A stretch of 64,000 nucleotides of DNA from Salvia splendens. Lineage: Eukaryota; Streptophyta; Magnoliopsida; Lamiales; Lamiaceae. A program made the translations under genes and the position numbers. This document shows positions 33,303-45,409 of this stretch, one piece after another; the first letter of the stretch is position 1; the number at the start of each line of letters is the position of its first letter. The stretch is from NCBI RefSeq assembly GCF_004379255.2, contig NC_056037.1, positions 29,671,012-29,735,011 on the forward strand, written 5' to 3'. The notes under the pieces are model-generated. The model was given only the letters and a program-made list of their open reading frames with translations, made no database searches and was not told the origin of the DNA.

Positions 33303-36018
33303 ATGTCCGGCGACGGAAACTCCGGCGGTGGCGGCTCCGGCGCGTGGGATCTCAACGCGTTCGGCAACTGGCGGAGCATGTACAACACATTGGGTGGTTC
33401 CGGTTCGTCGACGCTAGGATCGACGCCGGGCACCCAGGGTTCGGGCACGCCGGGGGGTACCAACCACCCAATTTTGATGTTGATGCATACGTCCGTCCCT
33501 CCGCCCCGCGGTAATCGCAAGGATTATCCCAGATTCGGGAGGATTATCCGGTTCAACCCACTCCGGAAGAAGGCCGAGGCGGGGGAGGAGGCCGAGGCGG
33601 GGAAGGCTCCAGGGCGGAGGCGGAGGAGGAGGAGGAGAAGGATCTAGGCCGGCATCCGTACGGTCCCAAAGAAACGCTGGCCGTGTACAGCGCCTGGATC
33701 AGCGTCTCGTACGATCCCATCGTCGGGCATCAACAACCCCGGAAGTGCTTCTGAGAAAAGGTCACCGAGACCTACCACGAGATTAAGCTGAAAAAGACCC
33801 GCTGTCGCACATATAAGATGTTCCGCGCTCACTTTGACCGAGTCGACAGAGAGGTCAAACGATTCTGCGACATCTACAAGAATGAAGCGGCTCAGTACCA
33901 AAGCGGAGCCACGGGAGCCGACATTCTGAGGTCGGCTTTGCGGGTCTACTACGAAGACACCGGCAAACAATTCAAATATGCCGATGTTTGGGAGGTCGTC
34001 AGGGACGAGGAAAGGTGGGCCGGCGGTGTGAGGTCCAGCTCGGGCTCGACCTCGAAGCGCACGAAGCACACGGCGAGTGGCCAATATGTGACATCCCTAA
34101 CCTTAAACATGCATTATTTTGCATATTATCATATTATATTGTCATTGCATATTAAATTGTCGTTTTTACTACATAGATATTAAGTGTGTCATAGAGAATA
34201 TATTTATTATTATGACGACTCAATATAGTCGAATATATGGATAGTTTTGATTTACGGGAATTGTTAAAAGGGACGTGTATATACTGTATAATTAAATTAG
34301 TGTATATATGCCATAATTATTTAAATATGTGTGCTTGTGTTTGTGTACCATATAGTACTAATACTTATATACGTACTTTATAAATATTTATATATTTATA
34401 CTTTATCTATTGCATAATTTTTAATTTATTTTTGTACTTATCTTCACTTCACAATTAGAGATGTAGGTGACACGTACCACCATGTGTAGTTAGGACATGC
34501 CACTTGGATTAATTACATTCCATTTATTTGTTTGAGTCGGCAAAGTAGCCGACGTACTTTTTATGTACAAATATATATTATATAGTTTATCTTTTGAAAA
34601 AAAAGAGAAAGGGTTTGAAAAAATTTAGAGGAAAAACAAAAGTAAAGAGAAAAGTTTCGGATCGAGGGTTATAAATCAAGAGTTGGAATTAGGAGCTCAA
34701 TAAGTTTACCTATCGTGATAAGGTGTGTATAAATCACACTTTTAATTTTATATGTTTTATTTGCTTCCTTGTTAGGTGTTAAATAAAATGAATGATTTGA
34801 TTATATGATGCGATCCAATATGATTATGTGTTGTTTGATATAGATGATGGAATATGATATGGATATGTGATTGGTGCAATGGATATGATGTTTTAAATGT
34901 ATTACATGATAGAAATATGTAATTGATGTTTTACATATGGTTTTGAAAGTACATGAATAATGTGATTAAAGAGGATCTGTGACAGCCTTGTACTGGATCT
35001 GAAATTTTAGAGGGACCTATGAGTCCAATTACAGAGGAACCTTCGGGTCAAATACAGAGGGACCTATGAGTCCAATTACATAGAGACCTTCGGGTCATAG
35101 AGGAATCCCGGGCAGATACCAGGCTTGATTGTTACAGAATAATAAACTAAATAGAGTGGCATATGCTTATGAATATGAAATGGTTTGTTTTTAAATTACG
35201 TTATATATTGTTTCTGATTATATGTATTGATAAAAGAATATGCTTGATATTTGTATCATGTGAGATTAAAGGTGGAAATTTATATATACTGAGTTGTGGC
35301 CCATATAAACCACTAAATTTTTCAGGAATAAGATAACAGTAAAGTTTTGACTGACGTGGGTTATAGGAACTCCACGTGTTATCAGGTTCGGCGGCTGACG
35401 CATATTGGCAACCTTCTCCTCCTCATCTTTTTGCATGTGGATAAATGTATAGTATATAGAGTGGTGAGAAGGTTCCACTACTTTACAGGATATTTTGAAA
35501 TATGTATCGGATAAGTGTTGGTTTGAACTTGTATAATATGGGTGTTCTATGAATTATACTTGTGTATTGGTTGCTTTTATGATAAGGGATTTATTTATTA
35601 AAAGAGTATACGTCAGAGGGGTTGAGGTGTGACACAATACTCGTCTGGTGAGGGCGGTTCGGGCATCGGGCCACAAGAGTTTGTCTCGCAGGAGGAGGAG
35701 ACCCCGGCAGACGATGCCGGGGGGTCCTCCCGTGGGCGCCGTCGGCCGCAAGGGAGAAATGCGGTGAAGGCGGCTAGAGGGAGGAGGGGTCGAGCCGAAT
35801 CAAGCCAGGCGGGCTCGGGGGGACCCTCGAACTCCCTTATGTCCATGTACATGACCGCCACAATGGCGGACACTTCCCGCTTTACGCCCACCCAATACGA
35901 AGCCTGGCTTAACGGAGTCATGTTTATGGCGGCACAACTTGGTATCCCACCTCCAGGGCACCTCCACCGCCTTCGGGGAATGATTCGCCGGCGGAGTAGT
36001 TTTTTTTATTTTCTATAA
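33303..36018 (+). pseudogene. Harbinger Myb/SANT-like ORF, disrupted
   Basis: Starts MSGDGNSGGG at 33303. After a frameshift in the 33500s it continues with VYSAWISVSYDPIVG, then ETYHEIKLKKTRCRTYKM, FRAHFDRVDREVKRF and SALRVYYEDTGKQFKY, the DNA-binding companion protein of plant Harbinger elements, needed beside the transposase. A TGA replaces the expected Trp near 33752. The solo LTR interrupts it at 34086; the frame resumes with SSGEGGSGIGPQEF at 35640 and ends near 36018. Database entries sometimes label such ORFs glutathione S-transferase-like or NAM-associated; no such enzyme fold is visible here. Confidence 0.8.
34087..35634. mobile_element. Solo LTR, probably Ty3/gypsy
   Basis: Begins TGTGACATCCC and ends GGTGTGACA, with the perfect 5-bp duplication caata on both sides (34082-34086, 35635-35639). 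It is 1548 bp with no coding region. It includes repeated phrases of the form gagggacctatgagtcc / accttcgggtca (35010-35100), which I associate with LTRs of plant chromoviruses. A solo LTR arises by recombination between the two LTRs of a full element, so an intact element once sat in the Harbinger ORF. Confidence 0.88.
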
Positions 36019-36573
36019 AATTATATTTTAAATTGTGTCATTTTTATTTTTTTAAGATTTTAATTATGTCTTTTTTTATTTTTTTGAATGTTAAGTTGTA
36101 TTTTTATTTTATGTTGTAATGTTATTTTATTTTTATTGAAGTGTGTTTTTTATTAATTGAATTTGGTGGAAAAAAATAAAAAAAGGAAATTGATTGAATA
36201 GTAATTTAAGGGACGGTTTAAGGGACAGAGGGTTGCAGGTTCCGTCCTTTAGTTAAGGGATGGAGTAAAAAAGTTCAGTGGGGCCTGCAAATAGTGTTTT
36301 AAGGGACGGTATAGTGACAGCGTTGTGGATGGCCTAAACATGCTATGACTTTTTTATTATTATTATAAATGAATATAAATTTAAAAGTCATGTCACGATA
36401 GACTCGAACCCGACACTTTTAGAATCGGATTTAACCACACGCACAGTAGCACTATGACAACACAATGCACACGAGGCACGAGCACACCATGCCCTTTGAC
36501 CTCTGACTCGGCGGTTCAAGCCTTGAGTTGTTTTTGTATTGCGCATACTCGAGCATTGTTGTTGTTATAATAT

Positions 36574-36870
36574 GACTCCATAGTCCATTCCTTGAAAAAA
36601 CTACTTATATTTTGTCACATTCCTTTAACAATCATTACAAAAATCCATTTCCAAAATAATTTTAGGGTGTCGTTGGTATAATATATGTGACTCCATTCCT
36701 TGAAAACTACTTATATTTTGTCACATTCCTTCAACAATCATTACAAAATTCCATTTCCAAAATAATTTTAGGGTGTTGTTGCTATAATGTGACTCCATTC
36801 CTTCAAAACTGTACTTATATTTTGTCATATTCCTTTAACAATCATTACAAAAATCATTTTCCAAAATAAT
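36574..36870. repeat. Tandem repeat, about 3 x 100-115 bp, diverged
   Basis: Units starting gactccat at 36574, 36689 and 36791 share ccattccttgaaaactactt, tattttgtcacattcctt and caatcattacaaaaat; the last unit is shorter. Moderately diverged, hence older than the 113-bp array at 21.2 kb. Confidence 0.85.
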
Positions 36871-37198
36871 ATTTTCGTTATTATTACATACTCTAAAAAA
36901 TTTAACCCAAAAATATGCTGACCTTAAAAACTGATATTTATTGGTTAATTTGGTTCCAATACATAAAAATATGAAATACAAAATGCGAAGGAACATGGTA
37001 GGAGTAGATAAAAAGAGTAGATTTATTTTTACTGCAAGAAAAGGAAGAAGCATCCTAGGGGAGGGGCAGTGTTATCACCCAACCAGTGACAAATTACACT
37101 CAATTTCAGAATACAGAAACTAACTCAAACCCGTGACCGCTGAATATAGTAAATAGTCACTTTTCACTGTCGGCACCGACACCACATAAAAAACAAAT

Positions 37199-39019
37199 CT
37201 AGCTACACGCCTCACGCGCCACCCCGAGCCTCGACTTGGCCCCGTCGATCAGGATCCGGTGGTTCTGCTGTTGGAAGCTCGCTATCACGTTCAGCGCCGA
37301 GTTCACCGCCCCCTCCGGCGCCACCGCCATCGCCAGGCACGCCGTGCTCCCCGCGCTGCTCCGGATCACGAAGTTGTCCTGCGGCACCGTCACGTTCATC
37401 CCCGAGAACATGAACGTCATCGTCCGCACGCTGATCGCCCCGCTGTAGCACGTGTCGAACCCCCCCAGCGACGTCACCGCCGCGCCGCGCATCCTCCGCC
37501 GTACCTCGTCCCTCACCGCCACGTACGCCGGCTTCACCAGGATCGTGAACACCGTGCCTGATCCAATCGATTGAATTGCAAAAAATTAAGTACATCGATC
37601 AATTAGGTCAATTAATTTTCCTCTCCGATCCGTAATTCGTGAAATACCTGAATCGAAAACGGTGCCGGCGCCGGTGTTGGGGTCGAAGGCGAAGGCGGAT
37701 GGGGGAATGTCAAGGACCTTTCTCCCAACTCTGATGGCGAGGAGATTGACGTAGTAGAGAGATGACCGCCTAGGGTTTCTCAGGAGTGGAGTGGTTTTGA
37801 TTCTGATGGGCTGGCTGTGGGGGCCCAGCCGGAGTGATCCGGCGAAGTTGACGGACTTGTAGCTGGGCAAGCAGTAGGAGAATGTGGATTGGTAGAGGCT
37901 GGTGGTCTGGCTCATTAGAGACAATGGCCCTCGCCCGAGGCCCAATAGTCCTTGGGCCGGGAACGACGAGCCGGTGGTTTTCTGCACGCACCCGAAGGTG
38001 TAGCCGCGGACCGAGTCGGTGGCGAGGGTGATGTTGTCTTGCACTAGACCGGCTGAGATGGAGGAGCTGCCGTACGTCGTGTTGAACCCGCACGACGCGC
38101 CGCCGCACCTTCCGTTAGGGACCTATGCGTAAATATCTCTGTTATTATTTTATCTAATTGTAGAATAATTGCACCCATCATGATTACTTCATTACTTTGG
38201 TGTATGTGAAATTTGAAACAAAACAAGTAGGGAGATGACACTAGAAAACTAATTGATGGTCAAATTAATTATTAGTAGTAATAGTTCACGGGCCACACAC
38301 CACACTGAATATTCTGACTGAGAGAGTGGGGAAAGGACAAATTAATCAAAATCAATTTGTAATCTGAAGAAAAGAGGTATTGTCTGAAGAAAAGAGGTGG
38401 TGAGACGTTAAAAAATGTGAATGAAATGAGTTAGAAAAAGTTAGTGATCATGTCACACATAATAGAATCTGAGCGTGAGTTAGTAGAAAATAAAGTTTGT
38501 TTACGAAAAATGGAGAAAGTAAATGTGGAGGGATCAAAATGGCAAATGTGTAATTACCTGGGAGCATTTGGGGGAGCCGCAGCGGAGGGGCTTGAAGGTG
38601 GAGGATTTGGCGGGGTCGAAGGTGGAGGAGGAGCAACCGATGCAGCCAGCGCAGGGAATCCAGGCGGCGTCGTTGCTGGTGTCGAGGGCGACGAGGAGGT
38701 GCTGGGGTGGAGTGCCGATGCTGGCGCGGACAATGTAGGTGGGGTTCTGGGTGACGGCGCGGCCGGAGGCTACGGGGACGATGGAGCGGCCGGCGACGAG
38801 GCTGGAGAGATATTGGAGGCGGGTTTTGTCTTGGACCTGCATTTGGAGGACCGAGTCGGGCCATGAGAGGGAGGTTTTGGGCCTGAACGGGGAGCAGGGG
38901 CTGTTGACGTGGAGCACTTGGAGGGTGGAGCCGTGGTCGGCGGCGCCGCAGCTGGTGGCCGTGGCGGAGGGTTGGTGGCAGAGGAAGAGAGCAAGTAGTG
39001 AGAAGAGGAGGGCGGCCAT
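37199..39019 (-). CDS. Aspartyl protease, AED3-like (A1 family)
   Basis: Secreted pepsin-type protease of the plant nepenthesin-like group, related to AED3 and At3g54400 (from memory), apoplastic proteins linked to systemic immunity. Exons are 39019-38558 (154 codons), 38122-37648 and 37557-37199, giving 431 residues; all splice borders are GT..AG and the phases agree. A signal peptide covers residues about 1-22 (LLFSLLALFLCHQPSATA). The first active-site Asp is at about 113 in the sequence LVALDTSNDAAW, so the usual DTGS is DTSN, a subgroup feature. The second is at about 311 in TVFDSGT. Paired cysteines (CAGCIGC, CGSPKC, CGGASCG) fit the nepenthesin-type insert. The protein ends VAREACS. 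Exons are GC-rich. No defect seen. Confidence 0.9.
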
Positions 39020-39063
39020 GGTTATGGGTGTGGTTATGAGTGTGGGATGGTCCAGTGAGGGAG

Positions 39064-39075
39064 CTTATTTATAGC
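39064..39075 (-). promoter_or_regulatory. TATA box of the aspartyl protease gene
   Basis: The minus strand reads agctataaataagc here, about 50 bases before the ATG at 39019. Confidence 0.6.
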
Positions 39076-39974
39076 TGAGAATGTGACCAAAACAACTTAC
39101 TAAATTTTAACATAGGATAAAACCAAGCTTAGGAAAAATATATTTAGATACATTTTAAATTTGGATATTAAAATTACAAGTATATTGTTATCTTAATCAA
39201 AATCGAAACTTAAGAAATCAATAAAAATAAAATTGGTGAGTTTTAGATTTATATAGTAGTGTTAAAAATTAGTAATACTAGTATTTTGTTTTACTATAAT
39301 GTAGTACTTAATACTTATTTATGAAAATATATGAGTATTAATGCTTTTCATATAAAGATATTAATTCTTGGACATGATATAGTACTAATTAATATTGGAA
39401 GAAATATCAGTTAGTGGAAAAGTGAAGTATTTAGTAAAATGAGTATTTCCGAATTAAATAATTTTATTTATTCAAATTTTACTAATCTTTGTTTTAGATC
39501 TGATTCATTGTATTCAATGGTATCAAGTTTAGTCATATATCAATTATTGCATAAAAACAAGATTTATCCAATGAACTAATTAAAGGAAAAGAAGATCGGT
39601 TTATTTGAATAATGTTACTACAAATAAAGTTGCCTTTTTCACAAGGTAAAGATATGTGACTTTTCGGTTTGTGGGGTCCATTGCATTTTATAGGTTTGTG
39701 AATTTAATAGTTTTACTTCACTCATTGAATTTTAGTGCGATGGATATGCATCTAATGGAAAAACATATGTTATAAGTATATCAATCTCGTTTGATAGACA
39801 TTTGTTTTGCGTTATATAGTGGAGTATATAGTTTGGTTATATTTATTAAAAATGTTATTAATTTTAAAATATTCATTAAAATAAAAAATTACTTTGTTAT
39901 TTTACTTATTTATTTGAAGTTATAGGAAAATTAAATTTTGATTTTTATGAACTTTATAGGAATTAAAAAGATCA
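39076..39974. other. Intergenic, no gene
   Basis: AT-rich; promoter side of the aspartyl protease gene. No further feature supported. Confidence 0.55.
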
Positions 39975-39977
39975 TAA

Positions 39978-41202
39978 GAGTGTCCACAGTGGGGAGCCGC
40001 GCCCGTGGCTCGGGTGCGCGGCCCCCACTGCAGAGAGCCACGAAACGCGGCTGAGGGCCGAGAGCTGAGAGAGAGCCGCGGCCGCGGCCTTCACGCGGCT
40101 GAGCCGTGTGAGCCGCGACCCACCACTGCAGGGAGCCACGAAACGCGGCACAGCCGGCGAAATTTTAAATTTTTATTATTATTTTCAAAAATTCTTTTTT
40201 AAATATTACACTTCCCTTTCCATTTTTTCCCACTCCATTTTACACTTCAAAACCCTAATTAAAATCCTACAAAAAATGCAAGGTGGAGATGGTGATTCCC
40301 CGTGTTATGGAGACTCGGGATACGGCAACTTCCCAAATCAGATGTGGAGTCCACAATCGCCCCAATACCGGGTTTAGTCATCCTCCCATCAGCAGAGGAA
40401 CGTGGTTCGCCAACAAACGGGGTTCGGTGACTACCGGCCGAATATGGACGCGATCAACAACCCGTCTCAGCAATTCCAATCCTCCCAATTCCAATACACC
40501 CAGTCTCCTCTGTCTGAATCTGATAGATTCACATGGGAACAGTTGATGGGTACACTGGAGACCCCGACATCTGGTAGTGTGGAGGTGGAGGCCCCCACCG
40601 GGGGTGGCCGAACCGGCGGGGGTGGCCCCCACCGGGGCTAGAACCGCATCCCAAGTCTCTGCTGCGAGCGCGTCGGCACCGCGCCCATCACCGACCGCGG
40701 CGTTGGCTCAAACACTGGAGGTGCAGATGATGAAGCAACTTGGGGATAACTTGTCCTTGTACGAGAAGTCGACAGACCCTCTCACCAAGAAGATGTGCTG
40801 CGACCTCATTATTAGATTGAGGTCGAAGTTGGGGTGGGCCGAAGGGTCGGAGACGGGCGAAGCTAGCGGCAGTGGGGGCGGTGGCGGCGGCAACGAAGGT
40901 GGTGAAGAAGATATGCCGGATTCCGATGACGCCACCGAGTAGGAAGCGGTGGCGTCTTTTTGTGTAGTGTATTTTAAAAAATTTCGTTGTATAATTTTCC
41001 TCTATCTATAATACGACGAAAATTTGTCTTTACTTCGCTTTTTATTAAATTATGTTTATTTTCTAAATTATTAGTCTAATAAAATTTATTGTAGTTAAAT
41101 TAAAAAATATCATTAAAAAAAGCAAACAAATTAAATTTTTTTTGGAGAGGGCCGCATTTTGTTGCCCTTGTTGTTTTTGGGTTTTAACCATTGTGGACAC
41201 TC
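39978..41202 (+). mobile_element. PIF/Harbinger-like element
   Basis: The inverted ends gagtgtccacagtgg (from 39978) and ccattgtggacactc (to 41202) differ at one position. The flanks are taa on the left and tta on the right, so the 3-bp duplication is off by one base. The left part is GC-rich with repeated agagccacgaaacgcgg phrases (two copies, near 40033 and 40130). It contains one degenerate ORF and no transposase. Confidence 0.75.
40276..40942 (+). pseudogene. Degenerate Harbinger-associated ORF
   Basis: Starts MQGGDGDSPCYGDSGYG at 40276, hits TAG near 40375, resumes in the same region (RQQTGFGDYRPNM...), then needs a frame change near 40640 to reach the C-terminal part with LEVQMMKQLGDNLSLYEKST and TKKMCCDLIIRLRSKLGW, ending EEDMPDSDDATE at 40942. 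The Gly/Ser-rich linker and C-terminal helix resemble the companion protein of Harbinger elements, but the SANT core is absent. Not expected to be functional. Confidence 0.6.
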
Positions 41203-43564
41203 TTAATATTTTTTAATATAATATAATAAAACTAAATATTATACATAATCCAAAACAAACAATGCTAAACACATCTACTATTAAATTAAAAATTTTTTCT
41301 AGTTTTCTTCTTATATAGCTAAATAAGTGAAGGTAAATACACAGGAAACCTCTTATAAGAAAAGTAGTCATCACAGACATATTACATACTGTATATGTTA
41401 CCGACATATACCAAAATAATCAAGAAACGAAAGTTGCCAAACTGTGCATCAGCAGTGCCCAGGGAAATAAGTGGCTTAATTATTTTCTTAATCATCACCT
41501 AGTTTTGTTGGTACACTAAATAATTTAGTAGTTATAGTTACTTAGTTGTATTTGAGTCTAATAATAATTATATGCTCAGATTCAACTAGTGCTTTCAATC
41601 TACTAATAGATTTGAATAATTAAGCTCAATTAAATCGAATTAAAATGGGCATTTCTGTTATACTACTAATATACTGGTATCTCACTTTCCACACACTCCA
41701 CTTTCCGATGTCTTATAATTTTCTCTATGTTACAAGAATGGTTATGTTTTTTTTTTTGCATATGAACTGGGGTATACATGTGCACTGAGTGAAAATACTA
41801 TTGTAAATTTCCACACTAATGGAAATAAATTAATTAATTAATGTGTGCTATTGTAACTCAATTTATGGGCATTTTGTCTTTACTTTGTGTGTGTATGTGT
41901 GAATTTCATTCTTGTTTTTAATTCTAGTTTTCCGAGGAGATGTTTGGTTTAAAATAATGGCATAATTACAGAAATATTTTCTCTTGTACTAATAGCCAAT
42001 CAGAGCATATGATGATGTGAAGGTATAAAATCAAAGTGCTTTCCTAGAAAACGCAAAATGAGAGATGAGTTTGGAATATCTAAATGCTTTATGGCAAGTG
42101 TAGTGTATATACCCATATAGGGTTATACTAAAGTGACAACTACGACAATATATCACCAATAACAACTTCAACTTTTAGATTTAAAAGCAAATTCAATCTT
42201 AGTCTGCCACGTGGAACGCTGATTTTTCAATGTATCACAGATTGATTGGAACCATATGCCTAGTTATTTGTCTATATATTGTAGATTGTCTGCCTAAGTT
42301 GTCATTTTAATTATGGTGACACCATAGTGGTCTGATTTCGTATCGTGGATTGCTTGGAATCATACGTCAATTTGCTTGTCTATGCATCACAGATTCCGTG
42401 CTTTGTATTGAAGGTTATTTGCCTAGGCTATCATTTTAACTATGATGTTACAATAATACTCATCAGTGTATATATAATGCATATCACACTGATGAGATCA
42501 TGAGAGCTAACACACAGTACAAATTTGGGACCGTGTGGCGCTGCTTTCTATGTTGGGGAGACCTGATGGGGTCGACCAGTGATCGAATTGGAAATTTTAA
42601 ACAAGTTGGTGCTGAAATTTAAAATAATAGTACTATCAAACTATATAAGCAATCACATTTCTAATTTTCCTAACCACCTAGGATTATACTGAATTAATAA
42701 ATTGCAAAATTAGATAATTTAAGCATCGATCACATTGATATTCCAACATAAAAAACATATACTACTATAGGGCATTTCCATTTTCTCAACTCCTATCTAA
42801 ACACATCTCAAATATAATTTGAACAACACAACCTTATTTTAAAATTTGCATGCGTTTTCATTCGTGGATGGTTAATTGATTAATTAATGGCTGTGGAAAA
42901 ATAAAGTAATTCAGCTATTTCTTTGGTATTTTTGAGCTTCTTTTTCAGCTCGTGTGATGGTTTGTGTTTAATTGGGATTGTATAGAGAATATTAGTTGGT
43001 GTTGAACTCGAATTGTATAAACTAATTCTATTTCTTTACTATTTGTATACTTCTTATGCTAAATTCGGTATCGATTGAAAATTTGTAAATCATAAAGCAT
43101 TGAGCTATTACGATGCAATCATTCATTCTCCTAAAATTTTCTACTGTACTTATTCAGTTATTTGGCTTTGCTTTGATTTGATTGGAGTGATGCAAATATG
43201 AGAGACAAAAATTAAATAAAGGTGACAAAAAATGGAGAAATAAGAGAAAAGATAACTAATAAATGCAAAGAGATGTGCCAAAGTAAATCTCAAGACAAAA
43301 AAGCAAAATTTGCCAAATATAAGTGCAAAACTGTCTCAAAGAGGATTACATCTTTATTCATTTTGATAATAATATTTTTCCATTAGGTATCAAAAAATGC
43401 AACCATTTTTTGCAGTTTACCAAAAAATTTAACTGGCCAAATGAAAAATCTATGTATAACTACCTGATTTGAAACTGTAAAAAGAAATGTGGAGAAGAAC
43501 AAAGGCCTTACACAGCTACTCCTAAACCTGGTTTTTTCCTAACTATAAATTACCCTTTGTGATA
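41203..43564. other. Intergenic, diverged internal duplication only
   Basis: No gene. Positions about 42226-42325 and 42337-42455 share the order gattg-ttggaa-catacg/catatg, gtctat, gattgt/gattcc, tgcctaggttgtcattttaa, so they are an old duplication of about 100 bp. The rest is AT-rich. Confidence 0.45.
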
Positions 43565-45409
43565 TCAACTTCTCCCAATTCTAGAGCTGTTAACTTCTTC
43601 TGCTGTTGGCCAATTGGGAAGCTTCGCGGTCGCTTCGTTCAACAATCTTACGAGAGTGACCTGGATAGACGACCGAGGTTCAAGTGAGCAATCGGGACAG
43701 TTTTAAACATTTGCAACGAGGCATTTAGAGTGCGATCAGCATGTCGCATACGCCCATAAACCAAAGAAAAACGCGCGATCAAGTTCGTTGAAACAACGCT
43801 ATATATCAGATCAGACTACTTGAACATTTCTACATAATAACAGCACCATAAAAATTATTGATGCTATGCTGTAACAATGTACCACACTTTCAGGGACACC
43901 GCGAGGAGGCAATGGCAGATTCCGAGGCGGAGGTGCATCAAGATACGCTCGCTTATCAAAACGCCACTCCCCAACTTTCGGGTAAATTAACTCTCCCTGA
44001 ACATTGAGGGAGATCAATTATTGTTTATGGAGACTTGAGCATGATCAAAAGAGTTCACAATTTCCTCATCATGTTCACTACTAAACTAAGACACTTTACC
44101 TTCAAGTTGAAGTCACATGCATAAGTGTAATGAAGAATAAACTTGTTTTGTGTTTCCATATCATAAGGAGGCTGAAATCAAGAATGCAAATACTATTCAA
44201 ATTAGCAACAAGTTTGAACTGATAAAAATGTTAGCAATAGTAATACTACATAGACAATTCTGTATCAGAGGAAAAACCTGCAAAATGAAGTCATTCCGAA
44301 GAATATGCTGCACCCGGTGAAGAGCTGAGGCCACGGCATACCCATACCTTTCGTTCGACAATGAAACATTAGAAAAAAGACATACTACTACATAGTCAGT
44401 TGATGTTTCTAAAATGTGCTCACATTTCCAACACCCATCCAAACTTACGATCCGTCTCAGGATCGTTTTTCATTTTCAACGAGACGTTCAACCAGGTAGG
44501 TGCAATTTTCTTCAGCAATTCCTGGTGTATGCCAACATCGTCAATTAGTCCAATTTGACAAGCAAGATTCAAGCAACAAAGAAAGCACATATATTCAAAC
44601 CTTCTTAATTATAACAGGAGAGTTTCCTATGGGATCAACATTCGACACTGGCCCCATCGCCTCGGGGAAGAACTTACGAATGAGACTCTCATTTTCCACG
44701 GGTTTGATGTAGAAAAACGGGTACGCTACAGGATAATCCCCATAAGCCAAATTAGGCAGCGGTTTTAGAAATATGTGATCAGGCTCTGCCATCAATATAT
44801 ATCTGCAGCAGCAGAAGCAGCAAATGAGAATTTTCTTCCAACTCGAAAACTAGTCCATACCTTTCAAGAGAGACCAGACTCACTCTTCTTCAATCGTCGA
44901 CTTCTCCAGCCATTGCACGAAAGCCCAAGGCCTGTTTAAGACAACATAGCCCTGGATACATAACACGACATTTTCAACTAACTCAATGCACGATTCAAAG
45001 GCGCGATATAACTGAGAAAGAGTTGCCTCACCCGGTCCAAACCTAGGGGTAGAGGATCAACCACGACGGTGGGAATCTCATCCATGAGGTTGTCTGGAGC
45101 CCCGGAATGAAGGATTCTGGTGAGCTTTCCCATGTTTGATCCGGGAAGATCCTTCTTCTCGTTGTACCAGTAGTACATTATACGGCACTGCCATTTGCTG
45201 TAAGGCGTGGCGGTGGCTGTCAGGGCAACGTGAAAAGGTCGTCGATGATTCCTCGATCTTTTCACATGCTCTGGCATCTCAACCAAAGGATCCATCACAA
45301 ATTTACTCTGCTTCTCATTAGATGTTACAATTATTGACACAAAATTATAGGTAAAGATGAAACTCCCAATAGACAAGAGTGCCATGAATAAGGCTGATGG
45401 ATTCCTCAT
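43565..45409 (-). CDS. Hydroxyproline O-arabinosyltransferase (HPAT)
   Basis: Golgi enzyme that adds the first arabinose to hydroxyproline of extensins and of CLE-type signalling peptides (GT95 family). Exons (minus): 45409-45032, 44951-44884, 44802-44601, 44521-44424, 44347-44278, 44171-44100, 43996-43883, 43660-43565; the total of 1098 nt gives 365 residues, the normal family size, and all phases agree. The N-terminus is a type II signal anchor (residues about 7-30). Family stretches include RPFHVALTATATPYSKWQCRIMYYW, the catalytic-region phrase MAEPDHIFLKPLPNLAYGDYP, FGWVLEMYGYAVASALH and LHYTYACDFNLKG. The last short exon encodes VTLVRLLNEATAKLPNW. No defect seen. Which of HPAT1-3 it matches best was not determined. 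Confidence 0.92.

Larger units (their letters stand above)
32887..36334 (+). mobile_element. PIF/Harbinger element, interrupted by a solo LTR
   Basis: The left end ggccacccgggtggcccg and the right end cgttgtggatggcc are imperfect inverted repeats flanked by the 3-bp duplication taa (32884-32886 and 36335-36337), the TWA-type target of PIF/Harbinger elements. A GC-rich left end leads to a TATA-like tataaata (about 33199) and then a Myb/SANT-like ORF. No DDE transposase is present, so the element is non-autonomous. A solo LTR (34087-35634) lies inside the ORF. Without it the element is about 1.9 kb. Confidence 0.83.

Noticed and set aside
33650..34084. Glutathione S-transferase
   Set aside because: Database labels of that kind attach to Harbinger SANT-type ORFs; no GST fold or glutathione-site residues are visible.
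38444..38866. Gly-rich ORF on the plus strand
   Set aside because: Antisense to exon 1 of the aspartyl protease.
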